From the NCBI GenBank assembly GCA_024277285.1, contig JAJRVM010000314.1:1-26467 (forward strand): DNA of 26,467 bases, in the 5' to 3' direction. Positions 1 through 6,802 of this stretch are shown here, in pieces; the first letter of the stretch is position 1, and every line of letters begins with the position of its first letter. The notes under the pieces were generated by a model, which was not told the origin of the DNA, did no database searches, and saw only the letters and a program-made list of their open reading frames with translations. The DNA is from Planctomycetota bacterium. Lineage in GTDB: Bacteria > Planctomycetota > Planctomycetia > Pirellulales > Pirellulaceae. Both the position numbers and the translations under genes were made by a program.

Positions 1-303
1 AAGAACTGCGGTGTGCGTGTGTGCCACTGCATGCGCGAACGCATTCGCAAACCCAATCGATTTGGCACTGCTAAACGCTTAACCAACACGCCGCCAGTAA
101 CTGCACGCAGTGCGAACCGGCGAACCGCTTTCCATCTTGCAGCTCGATCGACGCTTCACACTGCTCAACTTGGCGTTCTCGTGTTCGCGTCGATTTGCAG
201 CTTTGTTGGGGTGGCTGCCGTTAGGAAACGTACGGAATGAGCAGTGGCACGGACGCGCGGACGAACCACGCGATCCGTGACAAACGATCTTAAATCCATC
301 GAC
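1..303. other. intergenic stretch, no gene recognised
   Basis: The short open frames here on both strands have no recognisable domain, no convincing ribosome binding site and overlap one another. I see nothing that can be supported beyond the 3' flank of the sialidase-like gene, whose stop codon lies at about 304. A gene continuing in from outside the window cannot be excluded. Confidence 0.5.
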
Positions 304-1404
304 TTATCGAACCTTTTCAGGGTCGAGCACCACATGCTTGACCGATTGTCGCCGGTAGGTGTAAGTGATGTGCACCTTGCCATCCGCCGCCTGAATCACT
401 GCCGGATAGGAATACTCGCCCGGCTGCTTTTCCAGTGTCAGCACGGTTTTCCAATCCTTGCCATCGCTTGAAATCGCGACATTCAGCATATTGCGTCCAG
501 ACGGAAATTCGCCGCGACGCACCGTATGGTTGTAGACCAGCAACTGCCGCCCGTCACGCAGCGTGACCGCATCGGTACCGGCGTTTGGATTCGGCAATGT
601 CGTAGCCGTCATCTTGCTCCAAGTTTTGCCACCATCGGTCGACCAACTTTGCACGATCATTCCCTGGCGGCTGCGGCAGAGAACTTGCATCTTTCCACCA
701 TCATACGTCAGGATGCTCGGCTGTATCGCACTGAATTCTTTGCCAACATTGATGGGTCCGATCACTTCCCAGGTCTTGCCCAGATCGGTCGTGCGCTCGA
801 AATGGACGCGCCACCCCTTCTGCTCAGAGCTCGATGGGCAGAGGATCGAACCGTCACTCAACTGAATCGGCTTGTTCTTGACCGGCCCTAGTAGATGGCC
901 CACTTTTTCGTTCTCACCCAAGCGGTGTGGTGTCGACCAATTCTGCCCAGCGTCACTGGAGGTCATCAACATGCCCCACCAAGTGCTGGGACTGGGACCC
1001 ACTTTGTAGAACAGCAACAGCGGCCCTTCCTTGGGCTGAAACAACACGGGATTCCAACATGGATGGCGTAAATCCGGTGATTGCACACCGTTGACAACTT
1101 CGGTGGGTCGAGTCCACTTGCCATCCACGTGGCGCGCAACCCAAATGCCCACATCCGGACTCCGTTCATGCTTTCCACCGAACCAGGCTGCGACCAGCCC
1201 ACGAGACGTTTGCACGATCGTCGAGGCGTGGCATTCCGGAGTCAGCTTATCGTCGAGCGGATAGATCAGTTCACCGCTAACATAACCAGCAACCCCCGGT
1301 TGAGCCACTTCCGGCACATCACCGCAAACGCCCACACGTACGAATGCAAGAACACAAATCAGCGTTGTCATGATGCTGGCCCAACGCGCACTCGCCATAT
1401 TCAT
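304..1404 (-). CDS. secreted BNR-repeat sialidase-like protein (exo-alpha-sialidase family)
   Basis: This 366-residue protein has an N-terminal hydrophobic segment (residues about 8-28) that reads as a signal peptide, then a six-bladed-propeller type sequence. Asp-box motifs are visible at about 149-156 (SSDAGQNW), 205-212 (TTDLGKTW), 255-262 (STDGGKTW) and a shorter one at 312-318 (SSDGKDW). The C-terminal YSYPAVIQ and VHITYTYRR segments are typical of the BNR_2 sialidase-like family common in Planctomycetes and Bacteroidetes. It probably acts outside the cytoplasmic membrane on terminal sugars of glycans, but the substrate need not be sialic acid. The ATG at 1404 is chosen over an upstream TTG at 1419 because GAGGAG lies 7 to 8 bases before it. 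The start lies within the remains of a sulfatase gene, so its present leader may be a rearrangement product. Confidence 0.85.
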   Translation of the reverse strand: MNMASARWASIMTTLICVLAFVRVGVCGDVPEVAQPGVAGYVSGELIYPLDDKLTPECHASTIVQTSRGLVAAWFGGKHERSPDVGIWVARHVDGKWTRPTEVVNGVQSPDLRHPCWNPVLFQPKEGPLLLFYKVGPSPSTWWGMLMTSSDAGQNWSTPHRLGENEKVGHLLGPVKNKPIQLSDGSILCPSSSEQKGWRVHFERTTDLGKTWEVIGPINVGKEFSAIQPSILTYDGGKMQVLCRSRQGMIVQSWSTDGGKTWSKMTATTLPNPNAGTDAVTLRDGRQLLVYNHTVRRGEFPSGRNMLNVAISSDGKDWKTVLTLEKQPGEYSYPAVIQAADGKVHITYTYRRQSVKHVVLDPEKVR

Positions 1405-1417
1405 TCTCAATCTCCTC

Positions 1418-1702
1418 AAAGTTGCAGCCGTTTCGGTATTCGTAGTTGCCCGTCAAGATATTCGCTCGACTGGCCATGCAGATAGCGGTCGTGTCGTAGT
1501 GATTGTCGAAGACCAGACCGTCACGCGCAAGCTGATCCAGATTGGGCGTCTGCACGTCCGAGTTGCCATAGCACGCCATGGAGTATGTACATTGATCGTC
1601 AGCCAGTAGGAACACGATGTTCGGCCGTGCTGCCGGCTGGGACCCGATCGCCAACGGCGACGCTACCGCAATCAACCCAATGCAACTCACAAGCGTTTTC
1701 AT
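1418..1702 (-). pseudogene. truncated sulfatase (N-terminal 95 residues only)
   Basis: The frame starts at ATG 1702 after AAAGGG and encodes a signal peptide (about 1-21), then a classical S1 sulfatase N-terminus. [13 protein letters not shown] carries the metal-binding Asp pair (35-36), and CMASR at 75-79 is the formylglycine maturation motif. Homology-like sequence ends at about residue 95 (NGCNF). The frame then runs out of phase over the start of the sialidase gene and stops at 1319 with a tail that does not look like sulfatase. A complete sulfatase is usually 430-550 residues, so about three quarters are missing, including the distal metal and substrate ligands. It is therefore very unlikely to be active. 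The simplest reading is a deletion that fused the 5' end of a sulfatase gene to the region just before a sialidase gene. Confidence 0.8.
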
Positions 1703-1791
1703 ACATACCCTTTCGCGCCCAAGCTCGATCGTCGGTGCTCACATCGGCCTGCATTGTAGCATGTCTCAACGCATTGCGATCGGTACCAACA

Positions 1792-1897
1792 GTAGGGTGT
1801 GTCACGTTCGCTCGGATCACATTGGCAGCTGTACCTACGTGACGAGCGAACCAAGGCGCACCAGAATACGGTTCGCACCGTAGTGCGACCTACGATC
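1792..1897 (+). repeat. dispersed GTAGGGTGTGTC element, copy A
   Basis: This interval begins GTAGGGTGTGTCA and ends near a CACCAGAATACGGTTCGCACC segment. It aligns along its length with 20007-20113 and, more distantly, with the reverse complement of 20455-20551. Internal arms are partly complementary (TTCGCTC with GAGCGAA), so it can fold. It lies in the 370-bp gap between the truncated sulfatase and the DUF2625 gene. No open frame is shared by the copies, so it behaves as a non-coding dispersed repeat. Confidence 0.75.
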
Positions 1898-2070
1898 TTC
1901 CCGCGCGCTCGCCGTATGACGCGAAGAACGAACGACACCGTGCTTGCTCTTGCATACAAACAGCACGCGAGATGCTCCGTCCGCGTCTGGTGTGCCAGCG
2001 CTCGCCCGTTGAGACAAAGAGCCGCGGCAGCGCTACCCTGAAGGGGGTTTGACCCATTTTGCACAAGATA

Positions 2071-2715
2071 CTAATTGTCCGAGTCGCGTTGGGCGGCTAG
2101 TTTCGCGTCGTACACGTCGGCAACGCTCAGCGTGGACCGAGTGCGTGCTGTGATCGCATCGCCGCCACGCCACAGCGGTGGCTCAAAACAGAAGCCGTGA
2201 TCGACCGGCAACGCATGGGCGACATCACTGACCCAGTTCCGCCAGCGAAAATGCTGATAGAAGTCTGCCAACGCCGAAGTTAACGACCAACGCAAAAAGA
2301 AATCGAATTCGAAACCGATCGGCTCCCACTGCAATTTGTCTGGAGCCCAATAGTACATGTCAGCATCGTCACCGAAAGCGCCGCGATTGACCGCAAAGAA
2401 ACCACCAATAACATCGTCCGCCACCAGACACAACCCTTCACCTCGTGTCGCATTCCAGTCCGCTAGATTGCGCGGAAGATCGGCATGACCACTGCCCAAA
2501 AACCGAAGCCAACCGTGATCGACCAGGACCCCACCCGTTTCGTATGCAAGCGCCCCCAGCGGAAGGTCCGTAGCTACCTGAACCGCCAGCAGCGTTCGGC
2601 AGCGCTCATCCGACGGGGGCAGAATAGTGCAGCTAACTTCAGCTTGCTCGACCCAGCGACGCACCCTGTCGATCGCCGGGGCTTCTGAACGGACTAACTC
2701 GCCAAGTGATCGCAC
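2071..2715 (-). CDS. DUF2625 family protein
   Basis: The translated protein (214 residues) has the landmarks I associate with DUF2625: an LGELV opening, LLAVQVATDLPLGALAYETGG, then LVDHGWLRFLGSG (about 64-76), LVADDVIGGFFAVNRGAFG, and YYWAPDKLQWEPIGFEF near the middle. The biochemical role of this family is not established. No signal peptide or membrane segment is seen, so it is probably cytoplasmic. GTG at 2715 is chosen as the start because AGGAG lies 7 bases before it and the product then matches the usual family length. An ATG at 2802 would add 29 residues that look unlike the family. It stands alone on the minus strand with repeat-rich DNA on both sides. Confidence 0.75.
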   Translation of the reverse strand: MRSLGELVRSEAPAIDRVRRWVEQAEVSCTILPPSDERCRTLLAVQVATDLPLGALAYETGGVLVDHGWLRFLGSGHADLPRNLADWNATRGEGLCLVADDVIGGFFAVNRGAFGDDADMYYWAPDKLQWEPIGFEFDFFLRWSLTSALADFYQHFRWRNWVSDVAHALPVDHGFCFEPPLWRGGDAITARTRSTLSVADVYDAKLAAQRDSDN

Positions 2716-3736
2716 CGCCAAACTCCTGGTTCCTGCTGGACCGCTGTGGGTCGTCCCCCAATTCACATGCTCCCCCAAGATACACTGTCTCGGCCAACTC
2801 AACTAGCAACCTCGCTCCACAACCCAAGACTGCTCGTTGGACATTGCCACGTTGCGGTCACGATCTCGCGCAAATGACAAACTACGAATGATCAATGACG
2901 CCCGAATTTTCGCTCGATTAGCTCGAAGAATGGCAAACGGCTACCTGATCGGAAGATGTTCCACCGAGCGCTGTTTTTTGCCCGCAATCTTCTTTGCCTT
3001 TCTCTCCCGTTGCACTCATGGACGGCGCGTCTGGTAATGCTCCTTGGGGGCAAAGAAAATGATGGGCAAAGGCAAAAAAGAACTGAACGGTCCATGCCTT
3101 TCTTGCCCGTGGCATTGCTGCCCTCGGCTACTAGATTGCTTGCGCGCGGCACCTCATCGGCCCTCTGCGCGCGGACCAAAGACGGGATCAACAAGACAAG
3201 AAACAAGGCAATGGTACACTCGGAGTGTCCCCTCTCAGAATAGACCGCAACACGTGCCGCTCCCACTCTCCATACTGAACAAAACGGACGGTCCGTTCGT
3301 AGCAACTGACGAAACGCCGCTTTCTACGGCAGATAGCGACATATCCACCGATGCTGGCGATTGGTCTCTGGAACGTTTCTTGGAATTCGCAGAGGAAGCG
3401 ACTCAAAGCCAAAGATCGCTTGGTTCTGCTCCACAATTGAGGTTGAATGCGATCCGACTGTGCGTTGGGAACCATTTCCGAAACACTTTCTAACGGTATA
3501 GATTACAAGCCGAGCGTGCCAGCTCCCCACCCGGGGCGATCCAAACGTGGGCCCGCACTTCCATCGACGGGGCGCAACAGCACGAGGACAGCCAGTTCAA
3601 TCCAACGCGAGCGCCGCATGTCACGCTGGCAAATGGCGCAACAGACCATCGCACCCACTGTTTGTACTCGGCACGTTCTCCGGCCACGACGGCCGCGGCG
3701 GAGTTGCCACGCACCCACACCCTGGAGATCACGAAC
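2716..3736. other. about 1 kb without a supported gene; contains a dispersed palindromic element
   Basis: Apart from the repeat at 2974-3081, I see no recognisable coding region. The short frames here overlap on both strands, encode arginine/serine-rich low-information peptides and lack good ribosome binding sites. The last 75 bases before 3737 are open in the cupredoxin frame but are not expected to be translated. Confidence 0.5.
2974..3081. repeat. dispersed TTTGCCC...GGGCAAA palindromic element, copy 1
   Basis: The left arm contains TTTTTTGCCCGCAATCTTC followed by TTTGCC. The right arm contains GGGGGCAAAGAAAATGATGG then GCAAAGGCAAAAAAG, which is roughly its reverse complement. The core includes CTCATGGACGGCG. 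The same organisation and core occur at 6532-6630. With inverted termini and no coding capacity it resembles a very short non-autonomous element. No clear target duplication was found. Confidence 0.65.
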
Positions 3737-4516
3737 ATGCGCACGTTGCTGATTGCCACCTCCGTACTTCTATCGACCGTGACGAGCGCCAGTTCGGCCG
3801 CCGAGTGGGCCACACTGCGCGGTCGCATTATATACGATGGAACGCCCCCAGTCCCCAAACGCGTCGTCGTCAACAAGGATATTGAAGTCTGCGGCAAGTT
3901 CAAGCTGGTCGACGAAGCGCTGAAAGTCAATCCCGGAAACGGCGGTGTCCAGGACGTGATCATCAGGCTCACTCTGGGCCGTCGCGAAACGGTTGATATC
4001 CATGCGAGCTACAAGAAGGACGAGCACAGCGAGGTTCGGCTGGAGAACAAGTGCTGTCGCTTCGAACCTCACGTCGTGGTAATGCGAACCACACAGAAAC
4101 TGGTAATCCACAATTCGGACCCCAAAGGGGATACCGTGAAGATCGACCCTCGCAAGAATAACCCAATCAACATCACGCTGACCCAGGGGGACAACTATAC
4201 GCAGGAATTCCCCAACGCCGAACGCATGCCGGTACGGGTCAGTTGCGCAATCCATTCCTGGGAACTTGGCTGGTTGATCGTCTCCGACCACCCCTATGTC
4301 GCCGTGACCGATAAGGATGGCAAGTTCGAAATCAAGAACATCCCGGTCGGGAAACACAGTTTCATGTTCTGGCAAGAAAAGGCCGGCTACGTCGCCGATG
4401 TGACAATCCACGGCCAACAAGAGACATGGCGCCGCGGTACGAAGGAATTTGATCTACAACCGGGCGATAACGACCTGGGCGACGTCGTGGTGAAGCCGAG
4501 TCTGTTCAAGGACTGA
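3737..4516 (+). CDS. secreted cupredoxin-like protein with regulatory-type beta domain
   Basis: The ATG at 3737 follows GGAG and begins a 259-residue protein with a clear signal peptide (about 1-22, ending in SAA). The first domain (about 25-185) is beta-rich with VVVMRTTQKLVIHNSD and SCAIHSWELGW, a layout like plastocyanin/cupredoxin relatives annotated as methylamine utilisation or plastocyanin-like proteins in Planctomycetes. Candidate metal ligands are His112, Cys170 and His173. Relatives I recall have Met after the CxxHxW motif, where this one has Glu175, so the copper site may be altered. A second part (about 186-215, HPYVAVTDKDGKFEIKNIPV) is a carboxypeptidase-regulatory-like beta segment. 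It probably acts in the periplasm as a redox or binding protein. It appears monocistronic. A short inverted repeat at 4603-4620 (ACTTGCCG/CGGCAAGT) lies about 90 bases after the stop. Confidence 0.7.
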   Translation: MRTLLIATSVLLSTVTSASSAAEWATLRGRIIYDGTPPVPKRVVVNKDIEVCGKFKLVDEALKVNPGNGGVQDVIIRLTLGRRETVDIHASYKKDEHSEVRLENKCCRFEPHVVVMRTTQKLVIHNSDPKGDTVKIDPRKNNPINITLTQGDNYTQEFPNAERMPVRVSCAIHSWELGWLIVSDHPYVAVTDKDGKFEIKNIPVGKHSFMFWQEKAGYVADVTIHGQQETWRRGTKEFDLQPGDNDLGDVVVKPSLFKD

Positions 4517-4879
4517 ACCAATCGTTGGCATGCGAGAATTTGGCAACAGGTTGACGGAATTGCGACTCTTACAACGGTCGCTTTCTTCGACAATGCCACG
4601 TCACTTGCCGACCGGCAAGTCAACGTCAAGCTCGCACACCACACGTGAGAAGCCACCTACTGTCGCCTAACGACGTTTGCTAGTGCGAACGAACAACAGG
4701 TCGCGACGACACCCAACAACTCACTCAATGCAGCCTGCCGCCAGCGGAAACATTTGGTGATCCCGTAGCCGGACAATCCCAAACAAGATGGAACAATTAA
4801 ACCTAACCGCCCACCTAGTCGTCACTTCATTCCGAGCGACGCACTTACGCTCGTGACGCGCGAAATCACGCGCATGCTG
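4517..4879. other. intergenic stretch with one short inverted repeat
   Basis: No gene is supported here. An 8-bp inverted repeat with a 2-base centre lies at 4603-4620 and could weakly terminate the upstream gene, but no T-run follows. The rest shows nothing I can support. Confidence 0.4.
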
Positions 4880-4888
4880 TGGTATAAT
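4880..4888 (+). promoter_or_regulatory. extended -10 promoter for the small zinc-ribbon protein
   Basis: TGGTATAAT combines the TGn extension with a perfect TATAAT hexamer (4883-4888). It lies about 46 bases upstream of the ATG at 4934. No good -35 hexamer stands at 16 to 18 bases, which fits an extended -10 promoter of sigma70 type. This is sequence similarity only. Confidence 0.5.
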
Positions 4889-4933
4889 CTACGCAGTCAA
4901 ACTATCGCAAGACTTCGCCGTGGAGAAACTGTC

Positions 4934-5104
4934 ATGGGTACCATCGGAGATTTCGTCGGCATCCTGGCATGCGGGGCACCGATCGTCGCACTGGTCGTCT
5001 ACATGGCCTGGGCGACTCGACGCCCGAAGTGCGAACACTGCAACCACGCGTTACCTGAAGAGGGCGCTGAGTGTCACTATTGCGGATTGTCGCCAAGAGC
5101 GTGA
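4934..5104 (+). CDS. 56-residue membrane protein with C-terminal zinc ribbon
   Basis: ATG 4934 follows GGAG with 8-base spacing, so it is preferred over an ATG 81 bases further upstream. The protein has one hydrophobic helix (about residues 5-27) followed by CEHCNHALPEEGAECHYCG, a CxxC-x10-CxxC pair that should bind zinc as a small ribbon. A perfect TATAAT lies upstream. The function is unknown. Such one-helix plus zinc-ribbon proteins can act as membrane-tethered adaptors, but nothing in the neighbourhood shows a partner. The good start signals and the regular Cys spacing make it a credible small gene. Confidence 0.65.
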   Translation: MGTIGDFVGILACGAPIVALVVYMAWATRRPKCEHCNHALPEEGAECHYCGLSPRA

Positions 5105-5290
5105 GCACTTGTGCCGATTGCGTGGTGCGCGCGGTGGAGTGGAGTGGAGAACTGAGCGCTCGGCCGTCGAGTGTTTGAATGGTCTGCAGCTAGTTCGTCA
5201 AACTGCTCCACCTGCCTGACAAGCAAGCTGGGGCCGGGCAACGCGTACCACCCGACCCCGCGTAAACCCTGTGCCAAGAGTAATAACTCT

Positions 5291-5330
5291 CAGCTCTGGA
5301 CTCTAGACTCTAGACTCTCAGCTCTCGACT
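5291..5330. repeat. short direct repeat of CTCTAGA/CTCAGCTCT type
   Basis: Units CTCAGCTCTGGA, CTCTAGA, CTCTAGA and CTCTCAGCTCTCGA follow one another immediately after the end of the 314-residue minus-strand gene. It is a simple tandem repeat in the intergenic space, with no coding role. A short GTGGA run occurs nearby at about 5130-5147. Confidence 0.6.
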
Positions 5331-5333
5331 TTC

Positions 5334-6278
5334 CTACGCTGCACGGCGACGTGGGTTTTTCAACAACCAGAATTCTTCATCTTCGATAATATGACGCTCC
5401 GAAGCACCGCTTTTGACAGCCGCCACGCGGCGACGTACGCTGCGGCGCATGGCACGGTGGTATCCGACACTTGTGGCAAACAGCGTTACCAAGTCCATGA
5501 AATCACCATTGGCGGCCAGCGTAGGTTCGGTAACGGTCACATAGGCGTTGTAGCCGAATCCGATCAGCTTGCCGTCAATTTCGCCGATCTGTCGTCCTTC
5601 TGATTCCAACACATAGTCGGCACCGATCGAAAACCACTTGCGTTTGACGTTCACATACCAGGTCCGCATGTGCGCCGCATCGTGAAAGCAGAAGGTGTAA
5701 ATCGAGGGAATGCGAAAGGTGCGGTGGTTCTGTTGGACGGTGGTCAAGAATTCGTAGCCGGGCAAAATGGCGACCATCGACAACACGGTACGTTTCGAGC
5801 CGATTGAATTATGAACCTCGCGCGTGGTCAACTCTTCGAGAGTCCCGGTCCAGCGAATACGTTCACCGGTGGTCCGGAACATCTTCATGACTAAGCGGCG
5901 TTTTTCAAGATCGTCCGCCGATAGCGCGAGCGACTGATCCGCCTTCAAGTTGTCTTGAAGCCGAGCATCCTGCTTCGCGTTGAGCTGCCCGGTGTCCTTG
6001 ACTTTGCTCCGATGGTGCTTGCGGCGACGCGTGTGCAGTTTCTTGAGTGACTTCTCCAACTCCGACTTATCCGGGTTCCAGATATCACTCCGAATGCCAA
6101 CCAGACACGTCTCGTTCCACTTGCCCGTTTTTGGATTGCGATCAGAGACGGTACCACAGACATCCATATTCGTACCGAACTGGCGGTCATCGGCAGACTT
6201 TAGCCGTTGCAATACCTCGATATTCGTCGGATGCATTCCAAGAAACGCCCACATATCGACATAACGCTCTGCAGCCAT
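5334..6278 (-). CDS. hypothetical protein, 314 residues, basic linker in the middle
   Basis: I do not recognise this protein with confidence. It opens MAAERYVDMWAFLGMHPTNI. It has a highly basic stretch at about 80-95 (LHTRRRKHHRSKVK) and a second half rich in beta-like sequence with WFSIGADYVLESEGRQIGEI and GKLIGFGYNAYVTV, which faintly recalls tubby/LURP-one-like folds. That resemblance is weak. The end is again strongly basic (RRSVRRRV, then NPRRRAA at the terminus). No signal peptide or membrane helix is evident, so it is probably cytoplasmic. The ATG at 6278 is the first in frame, with AGGAAAGGACGG upstream at a somewhat long distance. Composition and length argue for a real gene. It stands between repeat-rich segments with no operon partner. 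Confidence 0.6.
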   Translation of the reverse strand: MAAERYVDMWAFLGMHPTNIEVLQRLKSADDRQFGTNMDVCGTVSDRNPKTGKWNETCLVGIRSDIWNPDKSELEKSLKKLHTRRRKHHRSKVKDTGQLNAKQDARLQDNLKADQSLALSADDLEKRRLVMKMFRTTGERIRWTGTLEELTTREVHNSIGSKRTVLSMVAILPGYEFLTTVQQNHRTFRIPSIYTFCFHDAAHMRTWYVNVKRKWFSIGADYVLESEGRQIGEIDGKLIGFGYNAYVTVTEPTLAANGDFMDLVTLFATSVGYHRAMRRSVRRRVAAVKSGASERHIIEDEEFWLLKNPRRRAA

Positions 6279-6407
6279 AGCCTGAACCGTCCTTTCCTGT
6301 GCAAAAAAAGAGCCTTCCAGATCCTATCCACGGATCGCCGGAGTGCTCTTGTACTGCAAGCCGGAAATCACAGCAATGGCAAATAGGCAATCCAGGCACC
6401 AGAGGAT

Positions 6408-6435
6408 AAATAGCCGCATTCGCATACGGCTATTT
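6408..6435. other. perfect 9-bp inverted repeat with 10-base loop
   Basis: AAATAGCCG (6408-6416) and CGGCTATTT (6427-6435) flank a 10-base loop, about 130 bases upstream of the 314-residue gene start. A related AAATAGG lies 20 bases to the left. It could be an operator, a weak terminator or the end of a degraded element. Its role is not determined by the sequence. Confidence 0.45.
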
Positions 6436-6531
6436 GCCGTGAACTCAGTTCTTTGGGCCGGAGAGTTCACGAGCGTTGCGTGCAAGCATGGGAAGAGAGA
6501 CGCTTGTGCGAAGCACCTTCGCCCAACGCTA

Positions 6532-6630
6532 TTTCTGCCCACGATCTTCTTTGCCCCTATCTGCCGTCGCGCTCATGGACGGCGTTCCGGTTGCTCTCCT
6601 TCGAGGGCAAAGAAAATGGCGGGCAAGAAC
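6532..6630. repeat. dispersed TTTGCCC...GGGCAAA palindromic element, copy 2
   Basis: The left arm TTTCTGCCCACGATCTTC plus TTTGCCC and the right arm GGGCAAAGAAAATGGCGGGC are near inverse complements, and the core has CTCATGGACGGCG as in 2974-3081. It occupies part of the 520-bp gene-free gap between the 314-residue gene and the prolyl oligopeptidase gene. Nothing else in that gap looks like a gene. Confidence 0.65.
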
Positions 6631-6802
6631 TAAAGTGCGATGCCAGCGGCCTTTCGGACTGTAGCGTGCCAGACGTTGCCTACGGGGCCAATTTGACCAA
6701 CAACTCGCGCAACAAGAACGGGACAAGCAGCTCCACAACCGAGCGCTGAATTCAAACGGTGCCCGGTCCGCCACGTTGCAGGGGCTCAGTAGCGACGCCG
6801 CG

